38,054 nt of DNA from the NCBI GenBank assembly GCA_027450105.1, contig DAIDKJ010000002.1:1-38054 (forward strand), given 5' to 3'. Position 1 is the stretch's first letter; each line of letters opens with the position of its first letter. The stretch is from Ferrovum sp. GTDB taxonomy: Bacteria; Pseudomonadota; Gammaproteobacteria; Burkholderiales; Ferrovaceae. Below the pieces are notes generated by a model. The model saw only the letters and a list, made by a program, of their open reading frames with translations, did no database searches and was not told the origin of the DNA. This document shows positions 25,949-33,927 of this stretch, in pieces. The position numbers and the translations under genes are program-made.

Positions 25949-27272
25949 GTCCACCAAGGTTCGAACTCGTCTACCGACGGGCAACTGGCGCCGTTTGCTG
26001 CGCGTGATGGCCCTGATCGGGTGTCTCGGTGGTGCCGGATTGGCCCGCGCCACCGACCTCTTTGATGGGACTTATCTGATCATCCCCCTGGTCATGGTGG
26101 GAAGTACCGGTTACACCCATGTCGTGGTAACAGTGGGTAGTGTTCACTCCGTTTTAGGTGGTCAACCTACTTCATCCTCTGATTACTACGACGGCAAATA
26201 CCTGAACATCCCCTCCGTGCTGGTAGGATCCAATACCTACAACAATGTGCAGATCACCATCGGCAGCCTGGTTTCTGTCAGCTCTTCAGGGACTGCATTC
26301 TATGATGTGGATGCGCTCGGCGTTCCACAATTCGTCGATACCAGTCATGTGGACATCACCCAGAAATCAGGCGGCCAACCAGTTTTCAAGTCCATTTCCC
26401 TGTTCCGCTCTTCCGAAGGGCACGACTATTCCGACACGGTGGAATCCTGTCGCTCAATGAAGCACTACTTCAATTCTCCGAACAATTCCACCCCGATTGT
26501 TTCACCGGTCAATGGCAGCATCTTATCCCTTACACCGGAACAAAATGGTCAAGGATTGCAAGTACACATCGTTCCTCAACAATGGCCTGCTTTCCAATTC
26601 ATTTTATTCCATGTTTCCGCCATCTCGGGAGTTAACGTTGGAACGAATGTCGCCGCCGGTCAAACGCTTGGCACCGCCTCTGGAGGGACAGATATCGCAG
26701 TTGCGGTTTTGACTTCGAGCAGTTCGTATCGACTGGTGTCTTTTTTCCAGACATTAACCGATACAGGATTTCAGCCCTACGCCGCTTCGGGCATTACATC
26801 GAGAAATAGCCTGAGTCTCACCCAATCCCAACGCGATGCAAACCCCTTGTCTTGTGTATTTGGACAGGGGTTTACCAATAACTCCAATTTTAACGACCCA
26901 CTGCCGAAGGAAATCGGACTTGTGGCGCCAACTGCGCAGTTGGAATACGGTGGACTAACCACAAATGTACCGGCTGGATCATTGCAAATGTATGTATCCG
27001 CAAATCAACCATTTGCCGTATCCTCATGGACCATCTCAGGCACCCAGACCAACAGTCTTGGTAATGTGTTGCAGTCAAATGTCGCGGTTGCCAATGGAGG
27101 AGTCATCACGAGCGGAAATGTTCCGGCCTCTGGGGGGAGCAGCAGCACACTGTCTGGAACCCCTGTGACCATCAGTTTGGGGGGGTCGGCTGGCGATACG
27201 TTCGTATACACGCTCACGATCACAGACACTCGGGGACTAAAAAGCAGCAGTCAAGTAACGCTAACACGCTAA
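25932..27272 (+). CDS. Secreted protein: tandem FDG/IP/VG modules plus degenerate M23 peptidase-like domain
   Basis: Signal LLRVMALIGCLGGAGLARA|T; two modules; GHDYSDTVESCRSMKHYF...TPIVSPVNGSIL...ILFHVSAISGVNVGTNVAAGQTLG. ATG at 25932 overlaps the previous stop (25948) with an AAGGA RBS. Confidence 0.8.
   Translation: MQQPIKSTKVRTRLPTGNWRRLLRVMALIGCLGGAGLARATDLFDGTYLIIPLVMVGSTGYTHVVVTVGSVHSVLGGQPTSSSDYYDGKYLNIPSVLVGSNTYNNVQITIGSLVSVSSSGTAFYDVDALGVPQFVDTSHVDITQKSGGQPVFKSISLFRSSEGHDYSDTVESCRSMKHYFNSPNNSTPIVSPVNGSILSLTPEQNGQGLQVHIVPQQWPAFQFILFHVSAISGVNVGTNVAAGQTLGTASGGTDIAVAVLTSSSSYRLVSFFQTLTDTGFQPYAASGITSRNSLSLTQSQRDANPLSCVFGQGFTNNSNFNDPLPKEIGLVAPTAQLEYGGLTTNVPAGSLQMYVSANQPFAVSSWTISGTQTNSLGNVLQSNVAVANGGVITSGNVPASGGSSSTLSGTPVTISLGGSAGDTFVYTLTITDTRGLKSSSQVTLTR
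26055..26285 (+). repeat. Two tandem copies of the shared module (protein B)
   Basis: DLFDGTYLIIPLVMVGSTGYTHVVVTVGSVHSV and DYYDGKYLNIPSVLVGSNTYNNVQITIGSLVSV. Confidence 0.8.
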
Positions 27273-27364
27273 CGCAGTTGTACCATAGCCCATGCTGGCT
27301 TCACGAAAAAATTCAGAAAAAACTGATCCTATTATAAAAACCAGAGTGATGCATTGAAAAATTT

Positions 27365-27787
27365 ATGAAAAAACCGAATTTTTCCCCGGTGCGGCTGCTC
27401 ATTTTAAGCTTGTCTGGCGCCCTTCTGTGGTGGTTTTTAGCCCCAGGAGAAGACAGCCAAATTGCCGCCGAGGTCCCGCCGGCAATTCAGATTGCAAAGT
27501 CCGTTGCGCCGGCAGCCGGGCAGCCCCTTCCTTCTGCTATTGCTTCCACTGCCCCCCCGGGGACAGCTATCGCGCCAAGTTCGCTGGCAGTAACCCCCGC
27601 CCCTTCTCAGACGCCCTCGGACGACCCCTTCAAGGCTTTTTTAGCCGCACACCCCAATGGCGAAGGAAACATCCCCACCCCACCCTTGAACGCACCCACT
27701 GGCGTTGACCCGTTCCAGCAGGCTATGGAACGCGCGCGACAACCCGTCACAACGATTTCTCCTTTCAGTAATGTCAAAACCCACTAA
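27365..27787 (+). CDS. Small membrane-anchored Pro/Ala-rich protein of unknown function
   Basis: 140 aa; one N-terminal TM (LLILSLSGALLWWFLAP) followed by a Pro/Ala/Ser/Thr-rich tail. Confidence 0.6.
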   Translation: MKKPNFSPVRLLILSLSGALLWWFLAPGEDSQIAAEVPPAIQIAKSVAPAAGQPLPSAIASTAPPGTAIAPSSLAVTPAPSQTPSDDPFKAFLAAHPNGEGNIPTPPLNAPTGVDPFQQAMERARQPVTTISPFSNVKTH

Positions 27788-28034
27788 TGCCTTCCCAAGT
27801 GAACTACCATCCTGCAACTCCATTCCCATTTCCCCCGATAGGATGAAGTTTATCTGCAAAAAACCCGGAAAATACCGAGCGGAAAAACTTTACATGCAAT
27901 GCTATCTGGTGTAAAAACAATCTTAACAATTACAACGATCCTTGGTTTATTCTAGGTGCGCTCGCTTGTATGGATTTCCTGCAATCAAGGGCCGGTGGGT
28001 TCGTTGTTGGGGCTGATTGACAGGGGAGATTTAC

Positions 28035-29447
28035 ATGACACAACTCGTGAATTTTCTGGGTAGGGTATTCAGGCATGCGCTGTGGCGTTGTGCTTGCTTG
28101 CTGTTGATGACTTCTGCCGTATATGCAGAGGATTACTTTGACGGAAGCGTGCTGACCATCCCCATGGTCACGGTGGGCGGGGCCACTTACACTAATTTGC
28201 AGGTCACCTTAACCGCAATTACAGGAAATCAACCAATCAGTCCCCTGCCTGGATTCGATCAGTATATGGGAGGGTTGAGTCTGTTTGTACCTGAGGTTTA
28301 TTACGCGGGTAACCAGTATAATAATTACACCTTCACCTTGGGGAGCATCGTCAAATGCTGCAGTGCAATCAATTCCACCGCTTATTTGATCATCGCCAAT
28401 CCCAACGATCAGACGATTCGCTCTTACGGATATACCAGCAGTTCGCATCCCACCAGCGTGGTGACGGATCCGGCCCTTGCTTCGCTGAACCCATCAAAAC
28501 AGGCCAAACTGTTTCTGGATAAATCACACGGAATCCTGTTCGACGTAGTCCCCTCTGCCTCCGGAACATTCACCGTAACCCCTTTTCCGTTTAATGTGGT
28601 GACAGGCGTAATCGGGACTCCGGGTCAAGTATCAAGTTATTCCGCTGCTTCTAGCGTTACCGTCAACACCAATTTGCAGGAGATGTACATAATCTCTTCA
28701 TCTGGCAGCACAGTCACGATATATTCATATAATTCCAGCACCGGCGCAATTTCCAGCGCGCCTGTCGCGGCGCAAACCAATGCTGTGCTCGGTTCGATTA
28801 TGAATGTATCCTCTCAAGATTCTCTGGCATTTGGATTGTCAGGCAGTACTCTGGCAACTTATCCCATTACTTCTTCAGGCTTGGTCTTCACGCCGCGTGC
28901 AACGACTTCCACCAACCTTCTTTTCTATTCTGGCGGCTCGGCACGGGATATCGACGCCCAGTATGACGCCACTAACGGGGTCGTGTTCATGCTGGCAACA
29001 CCTAAATCAGCGGGATCAACGGGCTCCGAGATTCAATCGGCTTCTTACAGTTCTAATTCTTTGAGCCCGACAAATTCGCCGGTGTCATTAGCGAATTCGA
29101 GTTACATCTGTGGATTAGATTCAGTTCGTCGCTTTATTTTTGTGCCGGCATCGAATGGTCCCCAGATTTCAACCTATTCTTATGACAGTTCAGGGAACCT
29201 TACGCTTTCATCTACCGAAAGCATGTCCAATTCCGGGATGGGGAGCTTGTTGAACTTCGTGGGTGGTTGTAATGACGTGGACCAAGATAATCAAATCGTT
29301 GTTTTCGCTAATGATAATCCTGCCACAGTAACGTATTTTTTATATGACAAACTTGGAAACATTTCTCAGGTTCCCGCTGGATCCGTTAACTTGGCCACTG
29401 GGAGCTTAAGTATTTCCGTGATTACCACCAGTTCTGTTAAACACTGA
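28035..29447 (+). CDS. Secreted protein: tandem FDG/IP/VG modules plus lactonase-like beta-propeller
   Basis: Signal CACLLLMTSAVYA|ED; two modules; repeated blade motifs such as VTIYSYNSSTGAISSAP, ISTYSYDSSGNLTLSST, VTYFLYDKLGNISQVP. ATG at 28035 preceded by AGGGGAGA. Confidence 0.8.
   Translation: MTQLVNFLGRVFRHALWRCACLLLMTSAVYAEDYFDGSVLTIPMVTVGGATYTNLQVTLTAITGNQPISPLPGFDQYMGGLSLFVPEVYYAGNQYNNYTFTLGSIVKCCSAINSTAYLIIANPNDQTIRSYGYTSSSHPTSVVTDPALASLNPSKQAKLFLDKSHGILFDVVPSASGTFTVTPFPFNVVTGVIGTPGQVSSYSAASSVTVNTNLQEMYIISSSGSTVTIYSYNSSTGAISSAPVAAQTNAVLGSIMNVSSQDSLAFGLSGSTLATYPITSSGLVFTPRATTSTNLLFYSGGSARDIDAQYDATNGVVFMLATPKSAGSTGSEIQSASYSSNSLSPTNSPVSLANSSYICGLDSVRRFIFVPASNGPQISTYSYDSSGNLTLSSTESMSNSGMGSLLNFVGGCNDVDQDNQIVVFANDNPATVTYFLYDKLGNISQVPAGSVNLATGSLSISVITTSSVKH
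28131..28358 (+). repeat. Two tandem copies of the shared module (protein C; second copy diverged)
   Basis: DYFDGSVLTIPMVTVGGATYTNLQVTLTAI and FDQYMGGLSLFVPEVYYAGNQYNNYTFTLGSIV. Confidence 0.7.
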
Positions 29448-29716
29448 TGCTAGAGTGATCGCAAATTGATTTTTGTTCAAACCATCCCAGCTTTTAAACG
29501 ATAAACCTCTTGCCACCCGCGGAACCGTCTTCCACTCGATACGGCATGGGAACGAGAGACGTCGGGTTGGCCGAGAAGCGTGAGGAATGTTATTCCTGCG
29601 CGCAGGATTTGCCACTGAATCTTTTCATCTCAATGAAGATAAAAAGGCAAGCACCGATGTTCTACAGATGAACGCTGCGAATGGTCGTCATAACCTCGTT
29701 TTGACTAATTCCAGAA

Positions 29717-31501
29717 TCAAACAAGAGACTCAACCGGCACTCCCACACGAACATTGCCCCAATGCTGGCCTTCAACATAGACCGGCATGACCAAATCACA
29801 GAGCACCTCGCCCGTATCCCGAAGGTATGTACGCACCATAAAGGAGGCCGTATTTCTGGCTGCCCGCAACTCGCCCGGGGCTTCAAATTTTCGGTTACAA
29901 CGGTTGCCCACGAGATCAACTTCGTCATTGCCCGTCAACGGTTTTGAAAACTTGAGGTTATGGGCAGAGAGATAGCCGTCGGTGTTGACCCCTACAGCAT
30001 AAACACATCCGGGAATCCGATTGATGGCGTCTTCCAGAATGCTCTGACAGCGACGTGCAAAGTCTTCACCCCAGGAAACTTTATACTTTTGGGGTTTTGT
30101 GGTGCCAATGGGGGTATAGCGTTTGTCAAAAATATCCGTTCCCGCGCGTTTGATTTCCGTCAGTTCCTGCTGGATTTTATCCCTGAAATTTGCCACATGC
30201 GTCATGGCTGACTCAAAATTTCCATATCCAATCTTGAACCGTGAAACCAATTCCTGCACTTCTTCGGTGGCTGAAGCGAGGTTTTCAGAACGCCGATCAG
30301 ACTCCTGCATCTGAGTGGAAACCTCATTGGACATTCCCCTGATAACGCTCACCTTTTCATGCACTTGAGCGTTGGTTGCAGAGAGTTGTTCCATGGCCGA
30401 GGAGATTTTGAGTAATTGCTCACCGGTGTTTTCGAATTCTCTCACCATGTCTTCAAACTGCACCGCTGAATGATCGATGACATGACGGGTTTTTTTGATA
30501 TCCGAATTGATCTCCTCGTTTTCTTTTCGGGTGTTTGACACCAGAGTTAGCATGGCCTGGATATTTCCAGCAATCTCCACCGTTGCCGTGTTGACTCTGG
30601 ATGCCAGCTTTTTCACCTCATCGGCCACCACTGCAAATCCTCGCCCTTGCTCTCCAGCCCGCGCTGCCTCGATTGCAGCGTTCAGGGCGAGCAGATTGGT
30701 CTGATCGGCCACTTCGCGAATCAATGAAGCAATCTGATTGACGCTTTCCGAGCGTTTGATCAGGTCATCGATCGTTTGGTTGAAATGTTGCACCTTCTCG
30801 TTGACCCGGTTGATGTTGTCAACGATCTCCTTCATTTCTTTCAGTGATCCTCGCGCATTATCCAGATTGGATTCGGTGGAAGCTGCAATGCCATGGGCAC
30901 TTTCGGCCACACTGGAAATCGCCTGATTGGATTCCGTACTCGCAGCAAATACGTCATCGGTCAGTTCGGTTTGATGCTGTGATTTCGCGGAAGTGCTTTC
31001 CACAACCCGCTTGACCTGAACCGATTCGGTGGCTATTTTCACACTCATCTGACGCACGTCGCCAATGACTTTGCGCATTTTTTCGGCGAATCGGTTATAA
31101 CCAATGGATAGATCGCGCAATTCATCATGGGTTAACAAGGGCAGGTCCGTAGAAATATTTCCTTCTCCTTGAGCGATATCGTTAAAAATTGCCGTGATGT
31201 TCTTAATAGGGCGCACGATCAGCCAACGCAAATAAAGAATCTGGCCCACCGTGCAGACCAGAAAGAAAACCACCAAGGCCCCCACCAGATAGGAGGTCTT
31301 GTTCAAGCCGTTGATAATCTCCGCCGACACATGGGGATCCACATGGGCTTTTTGAAGAGCGCGGCTCACCTCGTCGGATTCCATCAACCAGATCACCAAG
31401 TACACCACATTGGCAAACCCTAAAAACAAAAAGCTGGATAACTTTCTAGTCAGGTTATGCCAGAATAATTTTTCCAGCGTTTCATGAATTTTTGAGAACA
31501 T
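29717..31501 (-). CDS. Methyl-accepting chemotaxis protein with C-terminal cytoplasmic Cache-like domain
   Basis: Two TMs with a short periplasmic loop, HAMP-like region, signalling hairpin [37 protein letters not shown], then C-terminal [18 protein letters not shown]...[19 protein letters not shown]. Likely ATG at 31501 (ORF track 31588). Confidence 0.9.
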   Translation of the reverse strand: MFSKIHETLEKLFWHNLTRKLSSFLFLGFANVVYLVIWLMESDEVSRALQKAHVDPHVSAEIINGLNKTSYLVGALVVFFLVCTVGQILYLRWLIVRPIKNITAIFNDIAQGEGNISTDLPLLTHDELRDLSIGYNRFAEKMRKVIGDVRQMSVKIATESVQVKRVVESTSAKSQHQTELTDDVFAASTESNQAISSVAESAHGIAASTESNLDNARGSLKEMKEIVDNINRVNEKVQHFNQTIDDLIKRSESVNQIASLIREVADQTNLLALNAAIEAARAGEQGRGFAVVADEVKKLASRVNTATVEIAGNIQAMLTLVSNTRKENEEINSDIKKTRHVIDHSAVQFEDMVREFENTGEQLLKISSAMEQLSATNAQVHEKVSVIRGMSNEVSTQMQESDRRSENLASATEEVQELVSRFKIGYGNFESAMTHVANFRDKIQQELTEIKRAGTDIFDKRYTPIGTTKPQKYKVSWGEDFARRCQSILEDAINRIPGCVYAVGVNTDGYLSAHNLKFSKPLTGNDEVDLVGNRCNRKFEAPGELRAARNTASFMVRTYLRDTGEVLCDLVMPVYVEGQHWGNVRVGVPVESLV

Positions 31502-31688
31502 GATTTGTTTACTCCCTATGACCTGGCAATCATCCCGTGTTGCCTGGAGATTTGCTTGGTAGGATGCTCTTGTAAGCAGGGCGAACAAAAAACCTCGGGG
31601 TTGAAATCGATGACTCCCTGGTTTTTATCCTGCCCGTAATGGTTCATTTTGGGTAAGGCGTTACGGTACTGGTCTTTGGCAAATACGC

Positions 31689-32819
31689 TCAACGGTGTGA
31701 GCTGCACAAGACTTGGGTGTCGTTCTCGCCACTGACCGCCAATTGTTCCAACCCTGAGATGACACGCAAACTTGCTTCTTCCATTGCTCGCAACGCCTCC
31801 AGGGACCGACTCTTGTTCCCGGAAAGCCAGGAATCCACCGCCTCGTAGGCAAATTTATGAACAGCCTGATGGGGAGATTCAATCTCCCGATAGCCTGGCA
31901 GTTTGGAAAAGCATTCGCGTCCCTCGCCGTCGTAATACCATTTTCCCAGTCGGCAACTGGTATGATCGGAAAAATCCCGGGCACTTTCATCGGACTGATT
32001 GAAAATCACTTGGTAGACCCGGAATTTGTAGATCAGATGATCGATTTTGGCGAGTTCACTAAACCCGCGTAAGGCCGAGCCAGCAATCGTCATTTCCATC
32101 CCGCTGGCCAGATCGATGAGCGCGTGCAAACTTTGCGAAGCGGAGGTTCCTTGCGTGCTGTATTGCTCCGATACCTTGGCGAGGGTGACCAATTGTTCAC
32201 GACTGCTTCCTGTATCCACGCGAATACTACCCACCAAGGCAGAGATCTCCTTGGTGGCAATGGAGGTTCTCTCAGCCAGCTTTCTCACTTCATCAGCCAC
32301 CACGGCAAAACCTCGACCCTGTTCTCCGGCACGGGCTGCCTCGATGGCGGCGTTCAATGCCAGCAGATTGGTTTGATCGGCGATGTCGCGGATCGTCTGG
32401 ACGATGCCGCTGATTTTTTGTGCCAGCGCATCCAGCTCCCCCACCTTGTCTGCAGCCGCTCCCGAGTCCTGGGCCAGGCGGGTGAGGTTAGACGCAATCT
32501 CATCGATGGCCGAACGACTGGAATTCGATACATCTTGAGCCTGCAAAGCGGCATCTTTACCCACTTGCATTCCTGTCGCCAAAGTAGACAGCCCCTTTTG
32601 AATATCGCCCATCGACTGCCCGAAGGTGATCAGATTTTTAACTGCTTCGAGAAGTTGCCCATGGGAAGCATCGGTCGAGGCCATGCGCTGCTTCAGTGTT
32701 TCGTTTTCGGCTCGCAGCGTGCCGATCGTGGCGTTGGCATCACGAAGTTCCGAGCGTAAAGACGCTTCTTGAGCATTTACGCGCGCCTGATCGGCCTTTT
32801 TTCCTGACAATCCAAACAT
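31689..32819 (-). CDS. Cytosolic methyl-accepting chemotaxis protein with CZB zinc-binding domain
   Basis: Signalling hairpin [43 protein letters not shown] features [38 protein letters not shown] at 32819 with AGGAG RBS. Confidence 0.9.
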   Translation of the reverse strand: MFGLSGKKADQARVNAQEASLRSELRDANATIGTLRAENETLKQRMASTDASHGQLLEAVKNLITFGQSMGDIQKGLSTLATGMQVGKDAALQAQDVSNSSRSAIDEIASNLTRLAQDSGAAADKVGELDALAQKISGIVQTIRDIADQTNLLALNAAIEAARAGEQGRGFAVVADEVRKLAERTSIATKEISALVGSIRVDTGSSREQLVTLAKVSEQYSTQGTSASQSLHALIDLASGMEMTIAGSALRGFSELAKIDHLIYKFRVYQVIFNQSDESARDFSDHTSCRLGKWYYDGEGRECFSKLPGYREIESPHQAVHKFAYEAVDSWLSGNKSRSLEALRAMEEASLRVISGLEQLAVSGENDTQVLCSSHR

Positions 32820-32832
32820 ATAATGACTCCTT

Positions 32833-33645
32833 CTAAAAACCGAGACTTGCAAGCAGATCATCCACCTCGCCCTGATTGGTCACGATATCAGTCCGTCCTT
32901 CGCTATTGACGACCGGACCATTGGTCAGGGACGATGAGATCTCTGGTAAAGGAACCGCCGACTGGGCAACCAACAAGGCCAGTAATTCTTTTTGCACCAC
33001 CTGCACGATATCGATTATTTTTTTGATGACTTGGCCCGTTAGATCTTGAAAATCTTGAGCCATCATGATGTCCAACAGCTGACTCGCCACAATTTTGGCC
33101 GCTTTGCGTTCCCCTTCCAGATGAGCCCGGGTGTCCTGTGCCAGCATTTTGAAAGCATCGAGGGTCGTTTCTCCGGCCAATAACTGTGACCAGCGCATTT
33201 CCAGTCGCTCCGCATCTTTCACAAGGCCTTCTACGGCCGGGTTGGCCACATCCACCGCGTTGAGCACGCGTTCTGCCGCCTGTTGTGTCAGGGTCGCCAC
33301 ATACGTGAGACGATCCATCGTGTCTGGCATGGTAGAGGCAAGGCTTTGAATGGGCTTGTCCAAACCGAGTTCGGTCAAGGCATTGTGCAGATTGCGCGTC
33401 ATATGCCCAACCTGCTCATAGAATTCGGCAGGATTTAATGGGGCAGATGCAATCAAGGTGTCCAAATGACCATCCATCGACGTCCTGACAGCCAAGGCCT
33501 CTGGCTGCAAATTCTTCCCCAAACATTCTTCATGCGGATCTCCGGAGGGGTTTGAGATGGATTCATTGGGTGGAGTAGAGATCTCTTCCCCGATGGCGCC
33601 AATCCCATCAGCGAGGGCTTCCAGATCAGTATTATCGTCACTCAC
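32833..33645 (-). CDS. cheZ: Chemotaxis protein phosphatase CheZ
   Basis: 270 aa; [23 protein letters not shown] and C-terminal CheY-binding tail [16 protein letters not shown] start. Confidence 0.9.
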   Translation of the reverse strand: MSDDNTDLEALADGIGAIGEEISTPPNESISNPSGDPHEECLGKNLQPEALAVRTSMDGHLDTLIASAPLNPAEFYEQVGHMTRNLHNALTELGLDKPIQSLASTMPDTMDRLTYVATLTQQAAERVLNAVDVANPAVEGLVKDAERLEMRWSQLLAGETTLDAFKMLAQDTRAHLEGERKAAKIVASQLLDIMMAQDFQDLTGQVIKKIIDIVQVVQKELLALLVAQSAVPLPEISSSLTNGPVVNSEGRTDIVTNQGEVDDLLASLGF

Positions 33646-33927
33646 GGCCTGATCTCCCTTTTGAAAATTTCTTGATCATGTTATGCATAGAACCGTTTTG
33701 ATTGATAGGTGGGGTCAACACAGGAGCCCTTGGTGCTCTTTGCGAGTCACCCAGTGTGTTCAGGGAAAATCCCCAGTCATTATTGAACCCAGTCTAGCCG
33801 TTTTTTTTTCATCAAATCGGTGAAACAGAAACAGATAAGCGCCCTTATTCATCCAGAACGCTGCCGGCAAGACCAAATCCACATGAATGAACAGCGCCAC
33901 TGAAGTCGCAATGTATTCAAACCAAGC

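Noticed and set aside
33646-33927. Flagellar sigma28 or sigma54 promoter upstream of cheZ
   Set aside because: No convincing TAAA-N15-GCCGATAA or TGGCAC-N5-TTGC element found on the minus strand.
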